A DNA stretch of 12,597 nucleotides from Larix sibirica (GCA_004151065.3 NWUY0300011448.1:40353-52949); one strand, 5' to 3'; positions 1 to 8,291 are shown, counted from the first letter of the stretch. The notes: generated by a model from the sequence alone, not told the origin. Translations and numbers: made by a program.

Positions 1-74
1 ACACGGCCAACACAACTTCCAAGTTAATCGGCCCTCAAAAGTGCACTTGATCCAAAATCCTCCCAACCATTAGC

Positions 75-126
75 TATGAAACACATCTTCCAAGTTAATC
101 TATGAAACACAACTTTCAAGTTAATC
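75..126 (+). repeat. 26 bp tandem duplication within a larger direct repeat
   Basis: Two adjacent 26 bp units (75-100 and 101-126), each beginning TATGAAACAC and ending CAAGTTAATC, differ at two positions. The second unit also starts a longer copy (about 106-159) of the block at about 10-62. That longer block shares the cores CAAGTTAATC, CCTCAAAAGTGCACTT and ATCCAAAATCC. Confidence 0.85.
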
Positions 127-1186
127 AAACCTCAAAAGTGCACTTAATCCAAAATCCTTCATAGTACCCAAAAAATCATAGAAAAGTAAGCAAAGATGAT
201 CAGTATGAAATAATGATGCTCACTGATCATGGCCATATGGAATGGGTCCCACCTAGAAATACATATAGTTAATGCTCTCTAATTATAATAATAATTTATT
301 AATGAATAGTTAATGCATTTAATAATTTGTTTATTCCAGAATGCACTTTTTCAGATATAACATGGCCTTTACGTAATAAAAATAATATCGATAGACGTAG
401 TAATGTCGTCAGGCAATTGTCCGTGTCGAATTCAACCGACACTGGCGAGTCGTGACGGCAAAGTTGACGCTATGCGGAAAATCATAGAGAGGAAGACGAG
501 CGTGAGATATTGGATTCGAGATTGCGTGTGTAGAATAGTTTGCGATGCGACTGGAATGTTGAAGTTTCTCAGTATTTAACACGTCTCTCTGTATTCATTC
601 CTTGTAATAAAGTCGGATGCTGCTATCTGTCGACACGTAAAGAACGCTCTAATTACCTTACAGGTCCCACTCCTCGGAATGCCGGGGCTCCTGCAGAGTT
701 CGACACGACGGGAGTCTGGGACGGTAACGGGCCTTTTGAGGAGTTGCCGCAACCGTTGTTTCTTTCCTTCAGATTCGCAGATGCGGAGGTGGTTGAAAAC
801 TTGAATCCGTTTCCCCTTGTTTTGTATCTATTTGTCCACAATAGTACGCTTACGGACGACTCTTAACGCTCAAGGCTTTGTCATGGCGCGCTTATTACGT
901 CATTTTTCTGGAACTTGACAGTCAGTAGAACTCCAATTCTTCTGTCAGTTCTTTCTCCAGTCGCGGAGAGGGGTTTTTCGGCTCCATTGCGTTCGCTTTT
1001 GAGCCTCATGTTGGCTTCTTTTGCTTGTTTGTGTTATCAGGCCATGTATTCCTTTTCTTCGTTTGTAAATTGGAACACTTCTTTAGATTTACTGTGCTTC
1101 TTGAACCCTGAGCAGCGGTTTTCTGTCATTTAAGCTTATTTTGACTTATTGGCAGGGCAAGCTTTAAATTGAAGGAAGGGTTGGTA

Positions 1187-1239
1187 AGGGGCGGCGAATT
1201 CTTTGTATGTTTATATGCTCTCGTTAGGGGCGGCGAATT
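1187..1239 (+). repeat. Short direct repeat AGGGGCGGCGAATT
   Basis: The 14-base motif AGGGGCGGCGAATT occurs at 1187-1200 and again at 1226-1239, a 39 bp spacing. Both are followed by TTTGT-like, T-rich sequence. It is GC-rich within a T-rich stretch about 450-500 bp upstream of the PILS start codon. It could be a promoter element pair or a chance local duplication; no known factor site is assigned. Confidence 0.7.
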
Positions 1240-1478
1240 TTTGTTAGTTTTTATGTAGACGAAGATTTTGAATTCCCGTTTTCCAATCAGTCTTTGTGCC
1301 ACTTTAGGCGAATTCAGAGTTCATGTGTTGGGGATATTGGACTTAGATCTGTTTGTTATTTCCCGTGAGCTGTTAAGTTTACCAAAAGGAACTTTTGCGA
1401 TTCGATATTTTAGTTCTTTCCCGCTAAGAGTCCGGGAAATTGTGTCGGGCATTACTCCTGAGTCCTCCCGGTGACTAT

Positions 1479-1692
1479 TTTTATATAGAGCAGTTGGTAT
1501 TTGGAGCCCTTCTCACGGCTTTTATAAAGCGCCTCTCAAAGTTGGTTGCCGTTTCCTGCTTCCGGTAGACCGGACTGAATCAGGAAGGGTTTGGAAAGAT
1601 TTGAAGTTTCCTTTCGTGTTGGTTTAATGTTCTAATTCAAATAAATATATAAAGGATCAGAAAGCAAGTGGGCTCTGAGAGGCAAAAAAACA
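1479..1692 (+). promoter_or_regulatory. Candidate core promoter and 5' leader of the PILS gene
   Basis: Three TATA-like motifs lie upstream of the start codon: TATATAG at 1482-1488, TATAAAG at 1523-1529 and TATATAAAG at 1646-1654. The last would leave a leader of only about 10-15 bases if initiation is about 30 bases downstream. The first two would give leaders of roughly 140-180 bases and are more plausible. Which one is used, or whether an upstream leader intron exists, cannot be told from sequence alone. Confidence 0.35.
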
Positions 1693-1848
1693 ATGGCGAT
1701 GGCGGTGCAGAGCGAATCGATGCTTGAGATGTTAAAATTTTCTGCTCTACCAATCATAAAGGTGTTTTTGATGTGCTCGCTTGGCTGTCTCATGGCGTCC
1801 AAGTATGTCAACATTCTTACGCCTGCTGGACGGAAACTTTTGAATGGG
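1693..1848 (+). CDS. PILS6: Exon 1 of PIN-LIKES (PILS6-type) auxin carrier
   Basis: This exon encodes the first 52 residues of a PILS protein. PILS proteins are membrane carriers, known in Arabidopsis to sit in the endoplasmic reticulum and control intracellular auxin. The peptide has a hydrophobic helix at about residues 14-34 (core PIIKVFLMCSLGCLMAS), followed by KYVNILTPAGRKLLNG, which matches the start of the Mem_trans domain and most resembles PILS6. The start is supported by an ideal plant context (AACAATGGC) and an in-frame TAA at 1642-1644, which rules out extension upstream. The open frame continues to 1884, but protein homology stops after the Gly codon ending at 1848, where a GT donor follows. 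The next conserved residues resume exactly at 3865. No frameshift or stop is present, so the exon looks functional. The PILS6 label rests on remembered similarity; PILS family membership is much surer than the subtype. Confidence 0.9.
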
Positions 1849-2314
1849 GTATTTATTGATACCAACTTTTGTCTAGCTGAATGAAATTTTCTTTATTCAT
1901 CGACAAGCTGATCCAGCATTTTATTGATACGATGCACTGTTACTGAAATTTTCGTTGACTGGCTTGGAAAAGCCTCTGAATGTAGATTAGATCTGTTCAG
2001 TGGTCGCTATTTATGATTATAATACTAATAAATTATATTATACATAGACTTCATTTTCTTCCATGGTAACTCCCTTATAATTCCCAATATTTAGTGAAGG
2101 AGGGTTTCGTTCAAGGCGTCGTTTGACAATAAGATATCCAGCAATAGGATCCAGTCTAACTTTATTATAATTTAGCATTTGACCTGTTCTTTATATTTTT
2201 CCTTTAACCTATGTTTACTGGTAGGAGAGACACTCGCAATGCTTCCAATGCTTCCAGCGGCCCATGACAGTGTCAGTTCGCCATTTTCATTTTTGCATCA
2301 CTGTCTCGGATCCA

Positions 2315-2476
2315 CTCTCCTTTCTTGGCTCAGTTCTCTTCATATCTCTCCTTTCTTGGATCAGCTCTCTCATGTATCTCCTCGTATATTTTTTTAATAT
2401 ATTTTTCTTGATCCACCCTCCTTTCTTGGATCAGCTCTCTTCATACCTTTCCTTTCTCGGATCAGCGCTCTCATTC
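2315..2476 (+). repeat. Imperfect ~31 bp repeats, pyrimidine-rich
   Basis: Four units share the core CTTTCTTGGATCAGCTCTCT: about 2315-2345, 2346-2377, 2416-2446 and 2447-2476. A 38 bp AT-rich spacer separates the second and third. The units differ at a few bases. They lie inside intron 1 and look like a diverged minisatellite. Open frames over them are by-products of the repeat. Confidence 0.8.
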
Positions 2477-2580
2477 AAACTCTCCATTTATAGAGCTAGG
2501 GTTTGGTTTGAGTTGATTTCTGTTTTTAACTTTTCTTCTTATAGAAGCTACACAGTTTCATTCCCATTGACAGCCTACTC

Positions 2581-2945
2581 TGTGGTGATATGTTGGGTAT
2601 TAATAAAATTATCTTATCATATTTTATAATTCCTTTAATTATTTTTTAATGGCTTCACTAGCTCCATTGACCTACTAGTCCTATTGACCTATGGCTTCAC
2701 TAGCTCCATTGACCTACTAGTCCTATTGACCTTCTTTTGTTAGTCCCATTGACCTACAAAAGCAAGTCATTTGTTGAACATTAATAAAATTATTTAATTT
2801 TATAGTTCCTTTAATGGCTTATCATATCTTATAATTCTCCTTTACTGGATTTTTAACGGCTTCACTAGCCCATTGACTTATTTTTGTGGTCATTTCTTGG
2901 ACATTAATAAAATTATTTAATCTTATAATTCCTTGAATGGCTTAG
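2581..2945 (+). repeat. Three diverged copies of a LINE 3' tail, + orientation
   Basis: Three segments share the series C-C-ATTGACCTA, GTCATTTGTTGG, then CATTAATAAAATTAT and TATAATTCC: about 2581-2630 (partial), 2738-2805 and 2868-2935. Their reverse complement matches the 3' tails of the two LINE relics at 8367 and 9850, for example ATAATTTTATTAATGTC followed by CACAAAAGTAGGTCAA. They are therefore short tail-only copies of the same family, or a SINE that borrowed this tail, inserted opposite to the LINEs in intron 2. ATGGCTTCACTAGC-type sequence between them suggests the array was later duplicated locally. Confidence 0.65.
2649..2732 (+). repeat. Perfect 42 bp tandem duplication
   Basis: Two identical 42 bp units, 2649-2690 and 2691-2732, begin ATGGCTTCACTAGCTCC and end CTATTGACCT. 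A partial third unit (TAGTCCCATTGACCTA) follows at 2741. Complete identity points to a recent duplication, in contrast to the diverged repeats around it. Confidence 0.92.
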
Positions 2946-3615
2946 CTTCAATAGGGATAAGTAGGATGGATTCTCACCATTTGTGCCTATTCTGTGTGGC
3001 ATGCGATGTTAGATGAGAAAGGAGGATTCCCACTATTGCTCTATTCTGTTTATAGACAATGAGAATTTCAGATGGTTTTCCACAATGCTATGTTATCAGA
3101 AACCTGACCAGGAGATTAGATTCTTGTTCCGTTCCCATTCCGTCTTCACACTGCATTAGACATTAGTAATCGATATTATATGCATAATATATCTTTAGGA
3201 TGGGTTTTTTATATTTTTAATCGCCTGAAACCCTTCAATCCATTTTCTCGTTCCATTCCTTCTTCCTGGTTCCGTTCCCCGTTCTATTCCCGTTTCCGAC
3301 TTCATTTACCATTTCATGTTTCTGATAATATAGATGTACCCATCAAATTTTTGAAGACAAATTCTGTAATTTGTTGGATAATCCTCACAAATATTCGTTG
3401 ACTGTAGCCCAGAGGTACCATGTAAAATTTCCTCTCTCCCCTTCCCTGGTAAAAATGGTCGGAGTTTTAAATGCTTGGATTATTTATCTGTTTACATATA
3501 CTGATTAAATTCACATGGGTATCACTCCTTGAGATTAATCTAAATAGGGCTTGGAAGCTCTCCCACAGAGTCATTGTATGCTACTCTGTTAGCATTTAGT
3601 TGGTTTTTGGTGAAG

Positions 3616-3691
3616 GTTAACAGGAAGACTGCACTATGAAAAAATTGCTACCTGTTAACAGGAAGACTGCACTATGAAAAAATTTCTATCT
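3616..3691 (+). repeat. 38 bp tandem duplication in intron 1
   Basis: Units 3616-3653 and 3654-3691 both start GTTAACAGGAAGACTGCACT and differ at two positions near their right ends. The pair lies about 175 bases upstream of the exon 2 acceptor. Confidence 0.92.
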
Positions 3692-3864
3692 ACCTTGCCA
3701 TATACTGGTTTCTCTTTGTGGTTATCAACAGCGCCATGCTGTAGTGTGTACATTGTCTTTTATCTTTGGTATAATAATGCAGGCAGTTCTGCAAAATATT
3801 GAGTTCTGAAACATTGCCATGATAGTTGATACTTATTTATTCCTGGTGTCTATTGTTTTTGCAG

Positions 3865-3944
3865 CTTGTATTTACGCTCTTTCTGCCATGTCTAATCTTC
3901 ACACAACTGGGAAGGGCTGTGACGCTGCAAAAGATGCTTGAATG
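3865..3944 (+). CDS. PILS6: Exon 2 of PILS auxin carrier
   Basis: This 80-base exon is too short to stand out as an ORF. It starts right after a strong acceptor (polypyrimidine tract then TTTTGCAG) and encodes LVFTLFLPCLIFTQLG followed by RAVTLQKMLE. This directly continues the RKLLNG end of exon 1 and is highly characteristic of the PILS Mem_trans domain (second membrane helix and following loop). Exon 1 ends in phase 0 and this exon starts in phase 0. It ends with two bases (TG) of a Trp codon before GTAAAC, so the next exon should begin with G and encode the family's usual W-F-I-P-V-N stretch. The exon is intact. The rest of the gene, about 300 or more residues in the family, is outside the window. 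Confidence 0.9.
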
Positions 3945-4167
3945 GTAAACAAAACTTCTATAAATTTCTTCATGTGTGCTGTTATTCTTGAGGATATTTC
4001 ATAACTATGAAAGAACTAATGTGGCAGATTATTTATAGTATGGGCCTTGAGCTAGGTGTATTATTGGTAACTTGTTGATTTCATTAAATAGAGTGTGCTA
4101 TCAAGTGGAACCAATTACATGTCCAAGTACACAGTTTAGCATTTGTTTAAAACATGAAAGCATTGCC

Positions 4168-4181
4168 AAGCTTCGAAGCTT
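4168..4181. repeat. 14 bp perfect palindrome AAGCTTCGAAGCTT
   Basis: A perfect 14-base inverted repeat stands alone in otherwise plain intron sequence. The stretch 3945-4360 around it holds no gene or mobile element that I recognise. No function is implied. Confidence 0.6.
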
Positions 4182-4366
4182 AATAAATGTTCTTTCTTTC
4201 GTTCTTTCTATCTTTAAATCTTATAGCTTATAGCTCCTTTGTCAGACAAGGTATGGAGACCTATTGAAGCAAAAGAGATTATAAATGCTTCTTTAAAAGG
4301 AAGAAGAATGGAATCAACAGCTCGCCCTATTGTGGAAGTTATAGTTATGTTCAAGAGACAGTAGTT

Positions 4367-4625
4367 TTGGTACTCCAGTTTTCTTAGTGCATGGGTGCCC
4401 CTATCTACAACATTTGTGAAAGGCCTTTTTAAAGATATTATTGATGTCCAACAAATAACCACAAAAGTAGGTCAGTGTGACTAAAGGGTACAACTAATAT
4501 AAATATAATGTGAGTGTGTAAAAGCAACTCTTACTCTTAGTTAAATACCATAAGCAAAAAGTTATAAACTAATAATCTAGCAAAAGGATAAGGTAGTGTA
4601 AGTGCAATGATACAATAAGAATGCT
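4367..4625. repeat. ~260 bp direct repeat, copy A (carries a LINE tail)
   Basis: This block begins TTGGTACTCCAGTTTTC and ends with AATGCT at 4625. It recurs almost unchanged at 5016-5276. From about 4431 on it resembles the - strand LINE 3' tail seen at 9850 (TTGATGTCC, CACAAAAGTAGGTCA, AAGGGTACAAC, AAAGCAACTC). The left 65 bases are not LINE-like. The block therefore looks like a tail insertion duplicated together with its flank. Confidence 0.85.
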
Positions 4626-4803
4626 AGAGACTGGAGATCTTGGTGTTGAGCAAGAGGGAGAGAGCATGTCAAGGCCTCTTGGACTTGGTCACCAAGGAAA
4701 AAGAAGGGTCTTTTAATGTTAACATATTAGATAAAATATACGACACATTATAGATAATCTTTTTGAGAGAGGAATTGCACTAGTTCCATATGAAAAGACT
4801 TAA

Positions 4804-5011
4804 AGAACAATTGCCCTATCATTTGAAACTCCAAAAGACTTATTTGTATTCAAGAGATGGTGGTTTAAACCACGTTACAATAGAAGAACCACATACTGTC
4901 ATGTTTAGAACATCTGCCCTACCATTTAGAAACTCCAAAAGTCTTAGTTATGTTTAAGAGATGGTGGTTTAAATCACGTTACAATAGAAGAACCATATAC
5001 TGTCATGTTTA
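4804..5011 (+). repeat. ~100 bp tandem duplication between the two 260 bp repeats
   Basis: Two units, about 4804-4908 and 4909-5011, share GCCCTA-C-ATTT, AACTCCAAAAG, AAGAGATGGTGGTTTAAA, CACGTTACAATAGAAGAACC and ACTGTCATGTTTA. Part of the same sequence (GTTATGTTCAAGAGA) precedes copy A near 4344, so the larger repeat once had a wider unit. No coding potential is recognised. Confidence 0.85.
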
Positions 5012-5015
5012 TTTC

Positions 5016-5276
5016 TTGGTACTCCAGTTTTCTTAGTGCATGGGTGCCCCTATCCACAACATTTGTGAAAGGCCTTTTTTAAGATAAGATAATTTCATTG
5101 ATGTTCAACAAATAACGACAAAAGTAGGCCAGTGGGACTAAAGGGTACAACTAGTGTAAATACAATGTTAGTGTGCAAAAGCAACTCTTAGTTCAATACC
5201 AAAAGCGAAAAGCTATAAACTAATAATCTAGCAAAAGGATAAGGTAGTGTAAGTGCAATGATACAATAAGAATGCT
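5016..5276. repeat. ~260 bp direct repeat, copy B (ends at an N)
   Basis: This is copy B of the block at 4367-4625, differing by scattered substitutions and small indels. From 5081 it keeps the LINE tail start AAGATAAGATAATTT, which is longer and better preserved than in copy A. Similarity to copy A ends at AATGCT, immediately before the ambiguous base at 5277. Confidence 0.85.
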
Positions 5277-5277
5277 N

Positions 5278-5652
5278 TTTTCCCCATTGGGGTTTCCAGG
5301 GTATATTGTTGTCCATTGTGTGATTGCTTCAGTTGTTGTTAATAAGTATATTCCATGTACCTTGTTCTTTACGTTTATTGCTTTCATTATTACTTCTTTG
5401 GTTTGAAAAGTGGGTTTGTTTTGCATGAGGCTTGTGGTGAACTGAGGCTGAGTTGGGATTGAGATTTCCAAAGCGTGTAGTGACCTCTGGAAAATTACCG
5501 TTAAAACACTTGTCTTCTGAATGGCCAGATTTTCTAAAAGGCTTCTTATTTAAATGTCTCTTTTGCTTCTGGTTTATTTGTTGTCATGAAGAAATGGGTG
5601 AGTCCATTTCGGGCCTACTAGTGCTCATCAATCAAAGAATTACATAATTGAT
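5278..5652 (+). mobile_element. Possible LTR retrotransposon fragment (3' part of an LTR)
   Basis: The start of this stretch (CCCCATTGGGGTTTCCAGGG, then TATATTGTTGTCCATTGTG and TTTATTGCTTTCATT) has the look of the R/U5 end of plant Ty1/copia LTRs. No intact LTR boundary, primer-binding site or matching partner LTR is seen, and its left edge is the N at 5277. The remainder to 5652 is unassigned, and the open frame at 5453-5647 resembles no protein I know. Confidence 0.3.
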
Positions 5653-5788
5653 CGAAATCTTTGTTAGCATATTGAATGCCAAACATATTTTTCATATAGC
5701 AGTTAGTGGAACATAAAAACTCCTAAAGAGCTCGAAGGTTGCAGAGAAAATATGAATCCTTTGACCATCCGTCTTCTTGAAGGTATGC

Positions 5789-6135
5789 TCACATTCTTCC
5801 GACTGCATTTTGACTCAGTTCCTTGAATAGAACTAGGTAATCTTCAATCCTGGGAAAATCATGTGGTTTCAAATACATCAAATTAGTTTTAATTTGCATC
5901 ACCGGAGTCTCATTATCTAGGCAATTTTTGTTCTCAAGTTCTTACCAAGAATTCGTGGGAGATACCATTTTCTGAAAATATAGAATCGCAAGTCATCTGG
6001 CACATGGTTGCTAAATATATCTCATGCATCATCGACTCTATTCAACCATTTTTGTTTCTCCTCGTCTTGTTTTGGTTCCTTCTCATCACCCATAGTTATT
6101 CGTAACAAGCCATGGTTTTGGAACACATCCTCCAT
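5789..6135 (-). pseudogene. Degenerate Ty1/copia-like gag
   Basis: Read on the - strand from ATG at 6135, this gives a gag-like peptide: MEDVFQNHGLLRITMGDEKE, a D-E-E-K-x-K-W stretch, then a stop at an expected Ala-Ile position. After a second stop and a frame change comes MQIKTNLMYLKPHDFP followed by RIEDYLVLFKEL. These two blocks, in this order and spacing, match the UBN2-type gag domain of plant Ty1/copia elements, which builds the virus-like particle. At least two in-frame stops and one frame change make it dead. A primer-binding-like site lies upstream at 6501-6514 with a leader between, as expected. I did not find matching protease, integrase or reverse transcriptase to the left. Confidence 0.7.
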
Positions 6136-6154
6136 TTTGCTTAGAAATATTGTT

Positions 6155-6470
6155 CAGAATTGCTATTATGATCCCAGTTACGAAATGGTAAGGCCACTCT
6201 GCTTCTGATGGCACTAGTGTGGTTGCAATATGATTCACACACAGAGATAATTGCACAGCAAGAATATTTCATGAGGGTTTTGAACCACAACTTGAAATAA
6301 TTGTAACCTTCTGCCTTTCTTTTTATATACGCTTAGTACTGTGGCAAACTTTTCAGAGTTGCTATTATAACCCCAACTCAGAAACGACACAGCCACTCTA
6401 GTTTTGATGGCATTGGTGCAGCTACATTCTAGTGAATGAGCTAGGAGAAAATTACACTGGAAATCTGCAA
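6155..6470 (-). repeat. Doubled leader repeat, first locus (two units)
   Basis: Two related units, about 6155-6310 and 6354-6470, share on the + strand GCTATTAT-A-CCC, GATGGCA-T-GTG and nearby motifs, with a period of about 199 bases. They fill the leader between the gag ATG at 6135 and the primer-binding site at 6501 of the - strand retroelement. The same two-unit arrangement recurs at 7582-7865. Confidence 0.75.
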
Positions 6471-6500
6471 TTTTTTTTTCCTTCCACTGAGCCCAAGAAA

Positions 6501-6514
6501 GTGCTTTGATACCA
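6501..6514 (-). other. Primer-binding-like site of the LTR retroelement
   Basis: On the - strand this reads TGGTATCAAAGCAC, close to the TGGTATCAGAGC site complementary to the 3' end of plant initiator tRNA-Met that primes Ty1/copia reverse transcription. It is preceded by ...GCA then AG, fitting an LTR ending in CA two bases upstream (boundary near 6517). It is correctly placed and oriented for the gag relic downstream. Confidence 0.65.
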
Positions 6515-6516
6515 CT

Positions 6517-7015
6517 TGCTATGGTCCATGGTGCTTAAGATGATTCAAACTACAGAAAGTAAATGAAACCTAACAAGAGTATTGAACCTTCTAGTGATAT
6601 TCCAAAAGGAGAGCAAGGTTCATAAGCCTCTTCAAGGGGGAAACCTCCTAAAGAGCGATGCTCCAATATCATGATAATCCTTCACAAAAGATTACATAGA
6701 TCTTTATCTCTAAAGATAGTTTCTCTCTTCCCCAAACCTTAACAACTATTGGCTGCTACATTAATGATTGGGCCATATTTCATTGATTAAATGCTAAATG
6801 CTTGGTGGGCCTTATTTAATAACTAACATAGTGGATATAATCCACATTACATTAATGGCCACCATGCATATCACATTAGTAGGGGGAATCACACCTTTCC
6901 ATCCTTCTTGGGAAATTGTTTCCCTTGGCACTTACACCTATGCAATACACTGATAAGCCAAAGTCCCATATATGGGCCCAACCCTCAATGCTTATAATGA
7001 AGAATTCCACAAAGT
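6517..7015 (-). mobile_element. Probable 5' LTR remnant of the copia-like element, plus flank
   Basis: This lies just outside the primer-binding site, so its right-to-left reading should be the LTR, ending in CA at 6517. The outer LTR edge is not identified; TGTGATTCCCCC reading leftward from about 6893 is one weak candidate. I find no duplicate of it in the window. The rest of the stretch up to 7015 holds nothing I recognise. Confidence 0.35.
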
Positions 7016-7530
7016 TCATCCATATGCTAGGGTCCCATGTATGGGTGCTGATGATGACTTCCAACTGTTGACACATGCAACGAATGATTGAATGTTTTGC
7101 TGAAGATACTCACCGTGGTCATATGGATCGAAATATCTTTTCACACATATACTAGGACCATCCATAGAAAAAATATCATCCACATAGAAACAAAAGGTTG
7201 GTTGTTGCTCTAGAGAGAACAATGTCATTGGAGGATATTTTGATTGAAACTATTAGTCTCAGCATGGTAATGACATTTCTTAATGACTTTTGCTTCATAT
7301 AGAGTAGATTCGACAAAGAGGAGCTTAAAATAATTGTCTTCCCATAAATAAACAGTATCCATAAACCATTCTTTGCATGCGACTACTAAATCACACCAAG
7401 CCAGTGTTTCTCTTTTATCCTTCCCTTCGATGACCTCTGTGATGATAACTCCATCACGTCTCTAGAATATTTTTTCACTATTACATTTGCTTTTGCTATA
7501 CTTCCATCCGTTCCCTGTAGTGGTTTTGCT
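7016..7530 (-). pseudogene. Unrecognised broken reading frame
   Basis: On the - strand a frame is open from 7461 to a TGA at 7225-7227 (78 codons), with peptides such as RRDGVIITEVIEGKDKRE, TLAWCDLVVACKEW and YLWEDNYFKLLFVES. It also reads on upstream through one TAG at 7462-7464, to about 7530. A second frame takes over near 7245 and runs to 7016, including QQPTFCFYVDDIFSMDGPS and CVKRYFDPYDHGE. The mix of acidic, aromatic and charged residues continues across the switch, which looks like one protein broken by a single frameshift. I do not recognise the family. It lies downstream of the second leader-repeat pair, in the place that gag holds in the first element, so it may be retroelement-borne or captured host sequence. 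Confidence 0.35.
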
Positions 7531-7581
7531 AGGGTTTATATGCTGTGATTTAAAATGGCTAGGACTTCTTTAATATTGCTT

Positions 7582-7865
7582 AAAATCGCTATTATGACCC
7601 TAATTCGGAAAAGGCATAACCAATTTGTTCTGATGGCACTGGTGCGTCTACAATTTGCTTTGTACATAGAGAGAGAACCACATTATGAAATTTTTTGTGA
7701 GTTTCGCCGCAACTTGGAATAGTTGTAACTTCCATGATACTTTTTAGAATCGTTGTTATAACCCTAATTTGGTAATGGCATGACCACTATGCTGTTGATG
7801 GCATTGGTGCAATCTAGTGAGTGAGCTACAAGAAAAATATGTTGCAAGGAAATCTGCAAATGAAC
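7582..7865 (-). repeat. Doubled leader repeat, second locus (two units)
   Basis: Units at about 7582-7735 and 7746-7860 match, in the same order and orientation, the two units at 6155-6310 and 6354-6470. Shared + strand motifs are TCGCTATTATGACCCTAATT, TGATGGCACTGGTGC, GCAACTTGGAATAGTTGTAA and CTAGTGAGTGAGCTA. Unlike the first locus, no primer-binding site is visible to the right of 7865. Confidence 0.75.
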
Positions 7866-8291
7866 GAACGAAAGATGTTATTTGTAGAGTGAAGATAATA
7901 ATCTAAAAAAGGAAGACATTATGGGTTGCGGTTGATAGTACAAGAGTTCAAGTACAAAGTTGGAGGTCAACTTATCAAAGGGATGACTAGAGGGATCACT
8001 AAAGTGGGTATTTTGAAGAAGCTATCATACCTGTGTGGAGATGATGTGAGAACCTTATAAGGAGGTGACTTGAAGTCATCCTTTCTACATAAGGGGTGCT
8101 CCTCTCCCATGTCCCATCATCCAATGTTTGGGAATTGGGTTCGCATTAAGTTTTGTTGTCCTTTGACTTATTCAGAAGTTATATTTAGATCTTCTCCTCT
8201 TTCACCATCTTGAGCTTGTTTTATTGTCGTGTTCTAGTGGGGGAACAACATGTAAAACTGTTGAATTGTAAAAGAAGAATTGAAGGTAGAT
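7866..8291. other. Unassigned stretch between repeats
   Basis: There is no gene or recognisable domain on either strand. If the LTR-like start at 8292 is right, this would be the 3' internal end of a + strand LTR element, but I could not find an RNase H or other pol remnant in it. Confidence 0.4.

Larger units (their letters stand above)
1..1478. other. Upstream intergenic / distal promoter region without recognised gene
   Basis: I see no protein I recognise. Left of about 360 the sequence is AT-rich and carries short repeats. Roughly 380-900 is richer in GC and CpG, with overlapping short open frames on both strands (540-866 on + and 653-841 on -). Neither resembles a known protein. This stretch could be proximal promoter or a non-coding 5' leader exon, but no splice evidence decides it. 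Sequence from about 900 to 1478 is T-rich with short repeats. Confidence 0.5.
1849..3864 (+). other. Intron 1 of the PILS gene
   Basis: The intron runs from the GTATTT donor at 1849 to the TTTTTGCAG acceptor ending at 3864 (2016 bases) and is defined by the conserved PILS protein sequence on both sides. It holds no gene. Listed separately are a pyrimidine-rich ~31 bp repeat array, LINE-tail copies with a perfect 42 bp tandem duplication, and a 38 bp tandem duplication. Around 3127-3322 it is pyrimidine-rich with recurring GTTCC/ATTCC motifs. The remainder is plain AT-rich sequence. Confidence 0.85.

Noticed and set aside
75-160. A CRISPR-like array.
   Set aside because: Only two adjacent units without unique spacers, in plant nuclear DNA; a simple tandem duplication.
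540-866. 108-codon open frame on the + strand as a gene.
   Set aside because: No recognisable domain, an opposing frame of similar quality, and a position in a likely promoter or leader region; kept only as a point to check.
1849-1884. Reading exon 1 on to the stop at 1884 as a complete 63-residue protein.
   Set aside because: Family similarity stops exactly at the GT at 1849 and resumes at 3865, so the extra residues are intron.
2264-2629. 121-codon + strand open frame in intron 1.
   Set aside because: It runs through pyrimidine-rich tandem repeats and into a LINE tail; its hydrophobic composition is a by-product of T-rich sequence.
4214-4462. 82-codon - strand open frame.
   Set aside because: It crosses unique intron sequence and the start of repeat copy A, with no domain and no matching frame in copy B.
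4367-5276. An LTR retrotransposon with 260 bp LTRs.
   Set aside because: The repeats lack TG...CA ends, no primer-binding site or polypurine tract is present, and most of each repeat is LINE tail.
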